Source: Thermothelomyces thermophilus ATCC 42464 | Taxonomy: Eukaryota; Ascomycota; Sordariomycetes; Sordariales; Chaetomiaceae | Direction: 5' to 3' | Assembly (NCBI RefSeq): GCF_000226095.1 | Contig: NC_016473.1 | Location: forward strand, 3,968,001 to 4,032,000 | DNA length: 64,000 bases | In this document: piece after piece, positions 22,578-34,344 of the stretch | Position numbering within the stretch: the stretch's first letter is position 1 | Layout: every line of letters begins with the position of its first letter | The notes under the pieces: generated by a model | Database searches by the model: none | The model's input: only the letters and a program-made list of their open reading frames with translations | What the model was told of the DNA's origin: nothing | Made by a program: the position numbers and the translations under genes

Positions 22578-24665
22578 TACACGCCCTGCAACGCCACCAT
22601 TGACCCCACCCCCCCGGGTCTTTTGGTAGCTGACCGGAACAGGCAGGTCGTAATCTCGCGAACCAGGCACTACAGCGGGGCCCCCGTCTTCCCCAAAGTT
22701 GCTTCGGCTTTTCTTGAGTTGGTTGGACCCGGCAGAGTGGTCGAGGATCGCCCCCGGCGGCCCCCCGGCGCGCGGGATCTCAGAACGCTCCCCCCCTTAT
22801 TACCCGTGAGCCATGCTTTTGATGGAAGTGGTTAGCGACTGGCCGTCCCTTTCTTATCAGCCCCGATAACCCAGAGCGCCAGTGGATGATGAAGCGCTGA
22901 ATCGGTGACGCGCCCCGGACCAATCGGAGATGTCTGCAGAGCAAATGCACATGTAACTACATACAAGTACGGATTATACCTTACGACCGCAAACGTTGAT
23001 CAGGTACGAAGGTATTGGGCCTGCCTTGACTGAGGTACTTTAGATCAGTAGCGTGTCGGTGATCCATGAACTAAACCAGGCTTCCCATCATTCAGAGAGC
23101 GAAACCTGTCGCATTCCCCGACAACTCGGGATAACCTGGTCGGCTCCGTTCGGAGTTGAGCTACGGAGTACGGTACATACATAGCCTGGGACGAGTCTCC
23201 ACCTTCGAGGCACTAAGGATTGCCGTGACTGCGTTTTCCTCTCTTTGATCGCCCGCAAACCCGAATGGGTATCCCGTACTCCATCGAGAAAGCTCCAGTA
23301 TCCGTTGTTCCATATCCGGCTCGCGCTCCGGTGAAAATTGGGAGTTGAGCTTTTGCCCAGCGGAGTCCCCGGCCGCCAGGGCTACCGAACTGCCGCGCGC
23401 AGACAAGCTACAGACAACCGCGGCGACTGGTAACGAAACTCCAGCCAAAACCCCAGCCAACCGTGCCACATACGAGGATCACCCCTCGTCTGCTCGCTTC
23501 CCGTGCTCAAAATGTGCTCGCTGGAGCAACGGGGGTCGCCGGTTCCGACGGGCCAGGAACTCGAACAGCAGTTATCGTCTAGCTCCCTGTTCTGCCAACA
23601 TGGGAGAAGACCGGGGAAGACGCGATCCAGCCCCCTCTACCCATCTTGTCTCACCCGACGGTCATGTCAAGAGAAAACGGACCACAACACGCGGACCGCC
23701 TGACCTTGGTGAAGATGTAATTAATATTTACGGGTGTAATGCCCGGCAAACGCTTTTGGAAACAGCGAATTACTCACCTCGGTATTCCAGAAGCCCAAGC
23801 CCTGACGCTTCATGCAACTGGACTCACCTCGGATCGAGAGACAGGATAACCAAGCGCTTGGTGAGAGACATAATTACACTCGTTTGCATCATCAGGACCT
23901 TTACACATCTCCGAGGCGCGCGCTAATAAGGTCCTGTAAACAAGACCCCATACGCTACATATAAGTACATACATACAGTACCTCGAGTAGCTGCCTAACT
24001 TTTGGCATCCGCCACTCTGCACTTTCCTTTTGCTCAAAAGTTTCGTACATACCTTCCCAGCGAGGCCAATCAGGGCATACCGTACAGTACACACCGCCTC
24101 ATATCCGTTCAGGAGGGAGATCACGGCCCTGGGGGCGTGGCATGCAAGCAGCAGGCTCGAAATGGACAACAAAGAAAAACATGCGATGCTTTCCCGCCTG
24201 CTCCGCCCCCACCCAACCCTCCCCGTCTCCCTTCTTCCCATATCCCCTTTCCCAGAAGAACAGAAGAGAGGGTGGCGGCCAGTCAGAGCGCGACCTCAGC
24301 TCCTGTCCCTTTTTGGTTGCCCGCGTCGGGCATGCCGCCTGCCGAGATTGCAGTCGCCGACCACTTTTACATACGAACGAACGAGTAATTAATGATGGGA
24401 CGGGCTGGCAAGTTACGGGAAAGAGCTCTTGATGGGTCGCACGCATGCGGGACACGAAATGCGTACATGATGGGCCCTCTGAATCATGGTAATGATTGAT
24501 GGAGATGATCTGAGACCAAAACCCGATGAGAGAGAGGAAAGGGGACCCCGGAAGAGGAGAAGGAGGGGGGTTCATGATTGGACCACTGCCGACCAGAGCG
24601 CGCCCCGACGTCTCTGTTTCGCGGGCGAGGCAGAGTACACTACAATTCAGAACCCCCTGGTGGTC

Positions 24666-24691
24666 ACAACAACAACAACAACAACAAAAAC
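24666..24691. repeat. CAA/AAC trinucleotide repeat
   Basis: About eight AAC units, non-coding. Confidence 0.85.
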
Positions 24692-25557
24692 AACCCCCTC
24701 CTCCCTCCCCCTCCCAACCAATTCTTCTTGGCCGCAGGGAAATAAATCCCCCGGCCAACAGCCCGGCCGCCGTTGATTCCGGTTCTCCGCCCTCACGACT
24801 CGGCTTCGGCCCGGACCCCCTTTCCCTTTTGGTTCTACCTCCGTATTCGTCCGTCCGACCATCGCCGAGCTCGGAGGAGGAGCACGGGTGACAACCAAGC
24901 TCCAGCCTTTCTCCCAGGCGGCTGCTCATCAGCCGTCCCACGCGCATGCGCGCGAAGGACTAAGACTGCCAGGGGTCCCGACCATGATGCGAGCGTGTGT
25001 GTGTTTGGGATTTCAGCTGACTTGACGCTAAGGGAACCTTATGAGGCTTGATTCAGGAGGGCGCATGTTCAGTTTTCAACGACTGCCAGGGACGTGCCAC
25101 GGCACTAGGCATGCGAAGAAGTATCGGACATCAAGTGTCCCATCCAGGAATCAGGCGCGCCCATCACATTGCTTGAGCTGCCTAGCTCGCCGGTGCCCCA
25201 ACATCCGCATTTCCAATCTTACCCCTAAGGGAGTACGGTATCCCTGCGGCGCCTACCTCCCGCTCCTGACAGACGTGACCGGTGTACATAACGGCTAGCC
25301 CCTTTCTCTGCCCGGTTGCAAAGAAGAAAAGGACGTTTGACTGCCGCATGGCACGGCAGAAACCACGCGGGGGAAGTGACCGGTTCCGCCAAAGATGTCA
25401 ATTTACATCCTGTTACTTACTCTAGTCACACACATGCTGAAGATCAAGCCCCAAACGCCATTCGCCGCCCAGACTCAAACAAGCCAACCGTCCTGTTGAA
25501 CACCAGCCCATGTGAGAACGCCCTGGAAAAGAGTCAAGAAGCACATCGAGATCGCTC

Positions 25558-27134
25558 TCAGTTGGCCTCAAACTCCTTCTGCAGGTAGACGCAGGACACC
25601 ATGGCGTGGTCACGCTCGTACGGTTCTGTGATTCCTGTTAGCTAGCGCGCGCATAGCATGGGTACAATCCAATCGACTACTCACCAAGAGTAAGCTGCTC
25701 CTTGGGGAAGAACTTGTCTTCGCGGAGCTTTTGCACTTCGCTCGCGAACACCTGCTCAGGGGGGGCTGCGGCAGGCGTCAGCGAGCGGCAATCAGAACAG
25801 GCTTGCGAGAATGACTCACCAGTGCTGTCAATGCAGCTAGCCTTGATGGAGATGAGGAGACCGCCACCCTGCTTCAGGAACAGTCTGGCGTTGATACCGA
25901 CAATTCTGGCCTGATCGGGCTGGGCAACATCGGCAAAGATGACATCAACCATCGGCAGGAGCATCCGGTAAGCCATCGGCTTGCGAGCATCCTCAACGAT
26001 CCTGTTTCGTGTAAGTCATATATACGCACGAGGCATAGAGACCAAGACGGCTCTGCTTACGGGATAACGTTGGTACGGCGTGTCTGGAGAACAGTCAGTA
26101 TCCCGAATCACGAAAAGAGCACTTGAGTTCGACATACCGCCATGTTGATGAGATCTCTGCCAGAGCGGTGCGAGAACTCGACGGCCTGGGCGTGTTGTTA
26201 GTAAAAAAAGGTTGATGCCAATCCCCGAGGCTAGAGGATGCGTACATAGACGGCGCCAGTTGGTCCGACGATATCGGCAACGTGGGACACTGAGGTACCC
26301 GAGGCGGCACCGAGGTAGAGAACCTTAGAGCCGGGCTTCATGTAGATCGTCTCTAGACCGCCGAGAATACCGGCGGCAAGCTTACTCCGGCTGTTTTCAT
26401 GTCAGCTCGTGAAAGTGTTGGGCAGGGAGACGGAGCGACTGACAAAGGATTCCAGATCTATCAAACAGCACGTCAGCTTTTGCTTTTCAATGATAATGGA
26501 CGAGCACGCCTCTGATGGTACTTACGCGGTACTCGGTCTTGGTCGCAACAGCGTCATCTCCCTTGCCAGCGCTCTCGACGGAGATTCTCTTCTCGCCGTA
26601 CACGGACTCGCCAGGGACCAGGTTGGCCGTAGCAAGCAGATCCTCCTTCCCACCGCGAGCAACGAACACGCCCTTGTGGCGATGGGGCTCGACAATGACC
26701 TTCTTGCCGCCCTTTGCTCCCTTCGCACGGGCACCTCCGCGCGCGCTAAGTTGGTGTTAGCGATACCAGACACCCAAGGTGTTTGTCGGAACAGCTGCAT
26801 ACCCTCCCCGGCCGCCACGGCCACCACGTCCGCCGCGAGCGGGGCCGCCGCGAGCAGGGCCGCCACGACCTTTGAGAATCGAGTTAGTCGCTTTCTCTTG
26901 TCTGGTTGAGTGGTGAACAAGGGTGCGGTAGCCTGCATCGCCAAACGTAGAGAAAGTGCGAGTGATTGGGTAGAGTAATCAGAACGCGATGAGGATTCAG
27001 TCTGAGAGAAAAGGAAACATCGCAGACATACCGCCACGGCCGCCGCCCCTCGCTCCGCCGCGTCCGCCGCGATCACCACCACCGCGGAAGCCACCGCCTC
27101 GGCCGCCACCTCTGCCACCACGGTCGATACCCAT
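25558..27134 (-). CDS. NOP1: Fibrillarin, rRNA 2'-O-methyltransferase
   Basis: Catalytic subunit of box C/D snoRNPs in the nucleolus; it 2'-O-methylates rRNA and also methylates a histone H2A glutamine in yeast. Ten exons join in phase to 316 aa: 27134-27032, 26869-26803, 26745-26526, 26457-26444, 26390-26246, 26185-26138, 26083-26061, 26001-25820, 25765-25685, 25625-25558. Residues 1 to about 75 form a Gly/Arg-rich (GAR) domain starting [11 protein letters not shown]. The core follows with [20 protein letters not shown]-binding [17 protein letters not shown] (about 158-174), [26 protein letters not shown] and the end [19 protein letters not shown]. Nine introns are many for this gene, and two exons are only 14 and 23 nt. 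Each join recreates conserved fibrillarin sequence, so the model is strong despite its complexity. It is divergent from RPL17. Confidence 0.96.
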
Positions 27135-27680
27135 TGTGACTGATTGTTACGTTCGGAAAAAAAGGGGAGGATATCGGTTTGAGTTTGAATAAAATTGACG
27201 GCGTCGGCTTCGATATCGTGCACAAACAGCCCCTCGGGACACAATGGGTGCGAGTGCGCGGCCTTGTCAAAGTCGTTCGAAGCTTGATGGAGCTGGAAAA
27301 TTTCCTAAACTTTCAAGAAAAAAAAGCGGGGGCCACGCTTGGGGCCATCAGTCTTGGCCTTTCCTCGGCTGGGAGTTTCTCCAGCAATTTGACTGGCCGG
27401 TTGATGGTCGCGTACCAAGGTGTTGTTCACCTTATCTGGATGCAGCATAAAATTCGGTGCGGATAAGTTACTGACCTTAGCAGTCCACCCCCTGCCCGCC
27501 AAGGTGCAAGCAGTGTCCCACGTTGCTGCCTGAGGCCGAAGCTCTCCCGCACAAGCCAATCAACCGTAACCCACAGAGCCCTAATCGCGAAAATCGCATT
27601 TGGCGACAAAATTTGGAACAACCATCATTCCCGAACTTCAAACTCGGTCGATTCCGCCCTCACGTCGACAAACAGCCAAG
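27135..27680. promoter_or_regulatory. Bidirectional upstream region of NOP1 and RPL17
   Basis: 546 bp between the divergent start codons of two ribosome-biogenesis genes. A GCCCTAATC word lies near 27576-27584 on the RPL17 side, resembling half of the telobox-like AACCCTAA found at some fungal ribosomal-protein promoters; that link is inference. The RPL17 start context is CAGCCAAGATGG. No TATA box is obvious. Confidence 0.55.
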
Positions 27681-28636
27681 ATGGTCAGTAACCCTTGCGA
27701 GCCCGAATTCTCTACGATAATTTCGATGCCGATATATTGGGGAATCTCTGTCGTTCGAGTTTAGAGCGTTGGAGTGGGGGAAATGTTGGATCACATTTGG
27801 GTCGTTGTTAAGGGAGCTATCCAGGACCAAGGCTGACCGGGCATCTTGATGATCTTAGGTTCGGTACGCCGCGACTGAGATTGCGCCCGCCAAGTCGGCC
27901 CGCGCCCGCGGGTCGTACCTCCGTGTCTCGTTCAAGAACACCCGCGAGACCGCTCAGGCGATCAACGGCTGGAAGCTGCAGCGCGCCCAGAAGTTCCTCG
28001 AGAACGTCATTGAGAAGAAGGAGGCCGTCCCCATGAGGCGCTATGCCGGCTCCACTGGCCGGACCGCTCAAGGTACGGTCCGACATCACGATTTTTCGTT
28101 CAGGGTCATGATTTCGAGCATTGGGAATGGGTGGGGGGAGATGAAGCTGGGGGGGGACCTACAGCCGGGCGAGAGAGATTACGGGGAGATGTCGGGAATT
28201 GACACTGATTGTCGTGGAAAACAGGCAAGCAGTTCGGCGTTACCCGCGCCCGCTGGCCCGTCAAGTCCGCCCAGTTCCTCCTGGGCCTCCTCAAGAACGC
28301 CGAGGCCAACGCCGACGCTAAGGGTCTCGACACTGGCAACCTGATCGTCAAGCACATTCAGGTCAACCAGGCTCCCAAGCAGCGCCGCCGCACATACCGC
28401 GCCCACGGTCGCGTACGTTACTCAAAACACCTAGCGATGTGTTCCGATGGAGCTCTGAGGGCACTAACACCGGTGCACAGATCAACCCCTACATGTCCAG
28501 CCCTTGCCACATCGAGCTCATCCTCACTGAGGCCGATGAGGCCGTCCAGAAGGCCGAGGCGGTTGTCCGCGACGAGTCCCACCTTACCTCGAGGCAGCGC
28601 GGTATCCGCATCCGCCGGGCTCTCACCGCTGCTTAA
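27681..28636 (+). CDS. RPL17: 60S ribosomal protein L17 (uL22)
   Basis: Large-subunit ribosomal protein lining the peptide exit tunnel. Four exons: 27681-27683, 27859-28072, 28225-28412, 28481-28636, giving 186 aa. Exon 1 contributes the ATG alone; the next exon starts GTT CGG TAC ([22 protein letters not shown]). The internal sequence [54 protein letters not shown] and the end [16 protein letters not shown] match eukaryotic uL22 throughout. The first donor is GTCAGT and the first intron is 175 nt. Strongly C-ending codons fit a highly expressed gene. An early intron just after the start codon is common in fungal ribosomal-protein genes. Confidence 0.97.
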
Positions 28637-29236
28637 GTCGGGAGTTGTTGGTTGAGTGGGGAAACGGGGGATTCTGTTTGACACTGGGCTTGACTTTCTT
28701 CCGGAACGGTGTACGCGAGCATGGCATTTTTTCGGGTCAAGGCTACGATTCCACAAAAGAAGGAGTCGGTCACGAACACTCAATAAAGAAGCATTGAGGA
28801 CCATGATGGTGCACGCGGAGCCGGATGGGATACATGGGCGTTAAAGCGAATATCACTGCCTTGACTCGATTGCCGCTGCGACGGGCCGCTCCGACGATAG
28901 AGGAAGACATGCATTCCGGTCAGTCCGTGTTCGTGTTATGCTGGTGAACCGTTTCTTGTGACTTGAGATGGACCCAGCATCGCTACGGTGATGAGTGGTG
29001 GTCGTTGCTCGTGTTCGCTAGAGGAGCTTAAGAGACCGCGCTGATTTCACCGTAATAAATCATTTCCTCTGAGTTCGGCACATCCACCTCTCTGCATATA
29101 CGTGTGGGCACTTAAAATTCCGTGTTGAAGATGGGCCATGCTAAAAACTTTGATATTTGCTCCATAGTTATATCTCGGCCTTCGTGACCACCGAGATGTC
29201 GCTTGTCCAGCGATCGAGCATGGCACCGGATTGTTG
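28637..29236. other. Convergent 3' region between RPL17 and the UCH gene
   Basis: Two genes end here. An AATAAA-type signal (CAATAAAGAAG) lies near 28781-28791, about 150 bp after the RPL17 stop, a plausible poly(A) signal. An AATAAATCATTT word near 29054 could serve either gene. No coding sequence is seen. Confidence 0.5.
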
Positions 29237-30416
29237 CTACCCAGCCATCTCCACATCCTCTCCTGAGCCCCCGCCGCCAGCACCGCTCTTCTTGCGTTCC
29301 TCTATCCTCCTCTGCATCTTCTGCCTGCCCTGGTCCACCCACCTCTCGTACGCCCCGTCCCCTTCCTTGAGCTTGGCCGCGACAACCCCCTTGAGCACTT
29401 CCCCGGCGAAGCCGACAAAGTTGTGCCGCCGCAGGGCGTTCTCGAACTGCCAGTCCCTCCGCTTCCGCTCCTCCCTGGCCAGCAGCTCAAAATCGCCGAT
29501 CTCGCGGGCGCGGATCCGCAGGTCGCGCACCATGGCGAGCAGGTTGAACCGGATCTCGGTCGCGTCGTAGCGGGCGATGCGCCGCTGCAGGACGTCCATG
29601 ACCTTGCGCGGGAACTCGTCTCGCGTGCAGGGGCCGTGGCTGATGGGCGCGGGCTGCAGGCCGTCGAGCTCGTACAGGGTTCCGCCGATCGGGGTGTAGG
29701 CGATGAAGTGGAAGGCGTCCTCGCCGGCCTCGTCGGGCCCGCGCTGGGTTTCGTCGACAAAGGGTGACGACCGCGCGAAGCTGTTGTGCACGTCGCGGAT
29801 CAGCTCGCTGTTCGAGAGGGCCTCGCCGCGGTACTCGGGCGGCAGGGCCATGGTGAACTCGCGGAAGGAGGTCAGCTCCGGGCCGATGTCGATGGTCTCG
29901 TCGTCGTCGTCGTCGCTGCCGCTCGGGGAGGCCGTGTTGTCCGGGGTCTTGTTGAGGAGCACGCTGAGCAGGGCCTGCGTGCCGCAGGCGTTCTGGATGG
30001 TCTGCGCCGCGAAGAAGAGGCGCTCGGCGGCATCTTGGTCGAAGGTGCCGTCGAGGGGTTTGTCGCCGGCGCGGTAGGGTGCGTCGGTGGGGAACTTGAA
30101 GAGGAAGATGACGCCGTAGACGGGGTACAGCTGGGCGAGCGCGTCCGGGTTGAGCGAGAGGAGCTCCTCGAACTGGACGTCTTTTACGCCGAGGTTATCC
30201 AACAGGTACGTGAAGACGCCCTGGAGCTAGCCGTTAGCCAAACACGGGTCCACCGTTTCCGACAGTGATCCATCTTTTGCGCTGTGGGCCGGCGGTTCGA
30301 GGTCGTGCTGCGGGCGCTACGTACTGCATCGGATTCGACTGTGATTCGTTGGGTCAGTGGTCTAGCATACCGAAGACTCGCGAATGAAGCCTACTGGTGT
30401 TCCAACCACCACTCAT
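29237..30416 (-). CDS. Ubiquitin C-terminal hydrolase, UCHL5/UCH37 type
   Basis: Peptidase C12 cysteine protease that removes ubiquitin; the UCHL5 type in other organisms binds the proteasome through Rpn13. Three exons, 30416-30395, 30338-30325 and 30220-29237, join to MSGGWNTIESDAGVFTYLLDNLGV and a 339-aa protein, the length of UCH37. The catalytic set is visible: Gln88 and Cys91 (IQNACGTQALLS), His183 (DAFHFIAY) and Asp198 (YELDGLQ). An acidic Ser/Asp insert lies near residues 109-122. The C-terminal part has the Arg/Lys-rich helical tail of the UCH37 class (FENALRRHNFVGFAGEVLKG), ending in a Gly-rich acidic stretch. The middle exon is 14 nt. S. cerevisiae Yuh1 is shorter and lacks this tail, so UCHL5-type is preferred. 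Confidence 0.93.
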
Positions 30417-31525
30417 CTTGGTGGATAGTTTTGGCTGTGTTTGGCGTCGGTGGCTGGTAGTCGCTGTTGATTTCAAGCTACCGCTTCTGGGTGAAGTAAT
30501 TGAAAGCGAGTTGAGCAGGTACAGTACAATTGCCCCACAAGAAACCCCACGGTCCAAGGGCAGCTCTCGTTCTTTGACTCTGTAAGTTTCGAAAGTGCTC
30601 AATACGTTCCCGTAACCCAAATTTGAAGAGAACGCGATGATGCAAGTTGGAAGCTGCCTGGCTGCCGATAAGATAAGAAGCATGCCAAGTCACCAGGTCC
30701 GTTCCCCTTCTTCGCTCTCACATGCTCCTCTGAACCTGGCTTGGCCAGGTCAGTAATCCGTACAGAATTTAACCAAGCAAACCTCACGAGCTAGCATCAG
30801 TTATTTCGGAGGTCGACAGGTTGCGATATGGTATAGTGATTATTGCCGCATCCCGAGAACTACAATCCGAGATGGGGTGTGTAGTGAGACCCTTACAGCG
30901 CAATATACGGATCAATTTCCAACCCGTCGTCAGGCACAGAATGGCCCTTCGGACCACCCCCCCCTTTCCTCCCGGTCCTTTCTACGACTGAACAGGATTA
31001 TACTGCGTGACTCTTGGAAGCTTGAACTGACTTTTGCTGAAATGGATCAATCCGAGTGCCTTGGTGGAGCGGATCGCGACCCAGATATCCTTCTTCGGCG
31101 TTGTCAACACGAGTTTCACGCATGCTGCTTCAGAGCTTCAAGAAATAGGGGCCTGAAGAGTGTTGGCCTAGGAAGCTTACAAGAGACTACCGTTCACTTT
31201 GAGGAACCGCAGGGCTGAGAACTACACGGACAGATCATTTTCTCAATCGGTAGCTAGGATTGACCAAGTTGCAAGCCCATGTCCGTCAACTTCCCTTGTA
31301 CATGCGCACTCCTGTTGCAGTATCCGCCTGGTGGCGTCAACCCAATCATGGCAACCTTTGGGAATTTATCACTCGAGCGGCCTTTGGTAACTGAGAAGGA
31401 AGTGAGCATCTCCTTTGTCCAGATGCCCTCTGAGCTGTTCCTTTGACAATGTTTGTTGAGATGCCTTGGCATTCGGTGGTAAATAACACCCTGCAGCCAT
31501 GATGTTGACGTCAGAAAGTTCGATA
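30417..31525. other. Intergenic region upstream of the UCH gene and downstream of azgA
   Basis: About 1.1 kb containing the UCH promoter and the 3' region of the purine-transporter gene. Short open frames lack any family resemblance. Nothing further was recognised. Confidence 0.45.
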
Positions 31526-34344
31526 TTAGTAGGCCTTCCGGAAGGGCTCGGGCGTTGTGATACTCGGCATCTCGCGGACATCCGCCGCTGCCTTCGAACC
31601 CGTATCAGACCTGTACTGCTCCGCGTGGGCCGATTCGTCGCGTGAGTCGAGCGCGAACGAAGCCCGGCGGTCCTCCCGTCGTTTGATCCAATTGATGCAG
31701 CGGAGAACGGCCCCGGCTATCCACGGTTTTTCTCCTGGGAATCTCCAGGACCAGTACTCCTTCAGCTCGTAGTTTTCAGGGACTATAGTTTGCCTGGAAA
31801 CTTTGACAACGATAGAAATGATGCCGTTGATGACAACGTAGGCGAAGAGACCACTATAATAGGCCGCGTAAGTAAGACCACCATGGGAAGAACAGAAGCC
31901 CAGCGAACTTACGCAATAAGTCCGTAGGCACAGCTGAAGGTGAACGGGATGAAGGCCATCGTGATGAACGATGGAATGGCGTCACCGACGTAGCCCCAGT
32001 TGATCTTGGTGACTTGGCGAATCATCATGCAACCGACCTGACGCCGCTATTAGCCCTCCCGGAAGGTCTCAGAAACACGAGAAGTCTTACTAGTATCAGC
32101 GTGCTTCCCGTGGCCCAGGTTGGAATGGACGCAAAGAGCGGGGCGAAGAACAGGGAGATAAGGAAACAGAATCCAGTAAAGATAGCCGTCAGGCCAGTTC
32201 GCCCACCCTCTGCAATACCAGCGCTGCTCTCGATGAAGGCGGTGACCGGTGACAACCCGAGCAGCGCGCCCATTGAGATGCAGAAAGCGTCAACGCAGAA
32301 TGCGACTGTCGATCGGGGAAAGTCGGCCTTGTCCCTCCGTGCTCTGCTACAAAACCGTGCCATTGAGTACAGTGTGGCGGTGCAGTCGATGATGTCCACG
32401 TAGAGGAAAGTGAACAAGGCGATCGCGAAGCGCGATCCAGACTCTCCTGCGAGGTTCCATTGTTGTTGGGCCAGCGTGTGATGGATTGGGTGAAAACTGA
32501 CGACCTTGGAGAAGTAATTGAACCTCTGGTCGCCGTCATGGTTGTTAGGAAAGTACGTCAAGGGGGTGTTGCGTCTGTAACGGGGAGTGAGTGACGTGGA
32601 ACGGTCGAAGACCTGACGGGGTACTCACGGCCATGATAAAAAGGAGACAAGGGCGATGCCCATGATGATTGCTCCCTTGACGCGAAAAGCCATCAAGATC
32701 GTCGTAAGTAGGCCGCCACATATGATGCCCACCCACATCTAACGCAATGAGTCAGCAGCCGGTTCGATTCTAAAAGAACGAAGACCGTAGACCTTTGGGT
32801 TCGTCATTATTCCTGACGCACACTCTCCAGCCTCGTTGAGATTCTCAGTTGGGCACCCTCCGATGGTTAGCGGTGTGCTGATGCCACCCGTGACTATGCC
32901 GAGACCAGAGGTATACGACATGCCGATGAGGGTCAAGAAGAGGCCGATTCCTACGCCGCTTGCGATCTTGATGGTCCCGGGTATGATCTTGACCAGCCAG
33001 TGACGCAATCCTGTCAAGGCAAGGAACATAAATATCCAACCTTCCATGAACACAGCAGTGAGTGCAACTCGGTAATTGACCAAGCCTGAGCCATTGACGC
33101 CCACGACCTGGTAAGTAAAGTATGCATTGAGTCCCATGCCGGGGCTAAGCAAATTGTCAGTTCAGGTGTCGATATGAGCTGGCGTCTCCCAAACTTACCC
33201 GAGAGCCACAGGCAGGTTCGTGAAAAAACCGAAGAGAATGCTAGAGAGCCCAGACACTGCAGTGGTGGCAGTGATAAGGTCGAGTTTGACATCTAGTCTC
33301 CAGGTCAACAATTGCGTTGCGGGCGGCCTCCGCAAGTAGCCAACTGACCGTTATAACATTCAGTCCACTCGACCTTGTTGGCGCAATTTCCTTGCGAGTC
33401 GAGCGGCTTGTGACAGGGACAACCATAACCCGACTCGGCAAGGATGAATGCCTGTGAAAATTTTTTAGTCGAGGCAGACGCAAGACATGTTGTATAAAAG
33501 ATCATACATTGACTGCAATGACATATGCCATAGTTGTGAAAGTTGTGATGCCCTTGTCCACCGAGGTCAGCGACGATTCCGGTAACTGGGTCTTTCCGCG
33601 ATGGTGAGGTCTGCGTTGATGCTCCGCCACCAATTTTGTCTCGAAGGACTTGAAAAGAACACCGAGGAGGAATATATGTGTGACATACTGCGCGAATCTC
33701 CGTGGAAAAGCAAGCACCCGCGATTTCCTTGGGCTGCGGTGAAGAACTAGTTAGCAATCTGTTGGATCAGGTAGCAGGGCACGTTGGTCACTAACATGGC
33801 CGCTTCCTTGGAGTTGGAAGAGTTGGCCAACAGACGATCTGCTCACACAGTCGTCTACGCGCCTGGTGATGTCTGCGATACCATCTTTCAATTTCTGAAA
33901 CCAGGTTGAGCGGTTCACCTCTGGTTCCTGAGTGGCTCGGCTTTGCGTGGGATGCACTGGGTTCATTTCGATCTCGTCCCTAGAGGAAGGTAAGAAGAGA
34001 ACGTTATCCATGTAAAATGAAAACTTAGTGTGGTGTTGAAGCGGCAGAAAGGTATAGAGGGAGGGGAAGGAAAATGAACTCGACAAGTATGGCACGGATA
34101 GCGGTGGGTAAAATGAGCTCGTAAAGCAGGCGAACAGATATATAACATCAGGCCCTTTGGATGTTGCACCACAGCATGAACTCGATTGTTTCACGCCACT
34201 GATTACCGCGTCTCTTTCAATGTGCGGCAGGCGGCAGCAATGTGCATGCGCAGTGATCGCAGGGGCAGCTAGGTTAAGAAAACCGACTTACGTTCTGAGT
34301 TGCGGAGAGATCCTCCTTAGCCCGGGGAAGAGGCGCCTGAACAT
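31526..34344 (-). CDS. azgA: AzgA-type purine (adenine/guanine/hypoxanthine) permease
   Basis: Plasma-membrane proton symporter for purine bases, AzgA-like family of the NAT/NCS2 fold. Eleven exons join in phase to 640 aa: 34344-34292, 33979-33796, 33733-33689, 33552-33508, 33451-33349, 33292-33199, 33144-32793, 32738-32629, 32574-32091, 32037-31913, 31853-31526. Landmarks in order: a cytosolic N-terminus, GSGHPKEIAGACFSTEIRAG, TTFTTMAYVIAVN in TM1, GFFTNLPVALGPGMGLNAYF, ALTGLRHWLVKIIPGTIKIASGVGIGLFL, FLYVDIIDCTATLY, ALLGLSPVTAFIESSAGIAEGGRTG, and a C-terminal ENYELKEYWSWRFPGEKPW. It probably has 12-14 membrane spans. Two 45-nt exons are consecutive. Family members are nitrogen-regulated, but I did not identify GATA sites with confidence. 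Orthology to A. nidulans AzgA is by family motif only. Confidence 0.93.

Larger units (their letters stand above)
11102..25557. other. Large gene-poor region (about 14.4 kb)
   Basis: No intact gene was recognised on either strand, although base composition stays near that of the rest of the window. It is not an AT-rich RIP block. Open frames of 200-370 codons exist (for example 12130-12942 and 18928-20052 on plus, 13336-13968 and 19122-19736 on minus), but none shows a domain, family resemblance or regular codon use. Contents I can name are listed separately: a Tc1 fragment, tandem repeats, a possible exon near 15.2-15.4 kb and ten copies of TACGGAGTA. Lineage-specific genes or long non-coding RNAs could be present and invisible to inspection. 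The left end should contain the C2H2 gene promoter. Confidence 0.6.

Noticed and set aside
27684-28224. Possible C/D-box snoRNA in RPL17 introns (TGATGA and CTGA words)
   Set aside because: The boxes are in the wrong order in intron 1 and box C is poor in intron 2; no terminal stem was seen.
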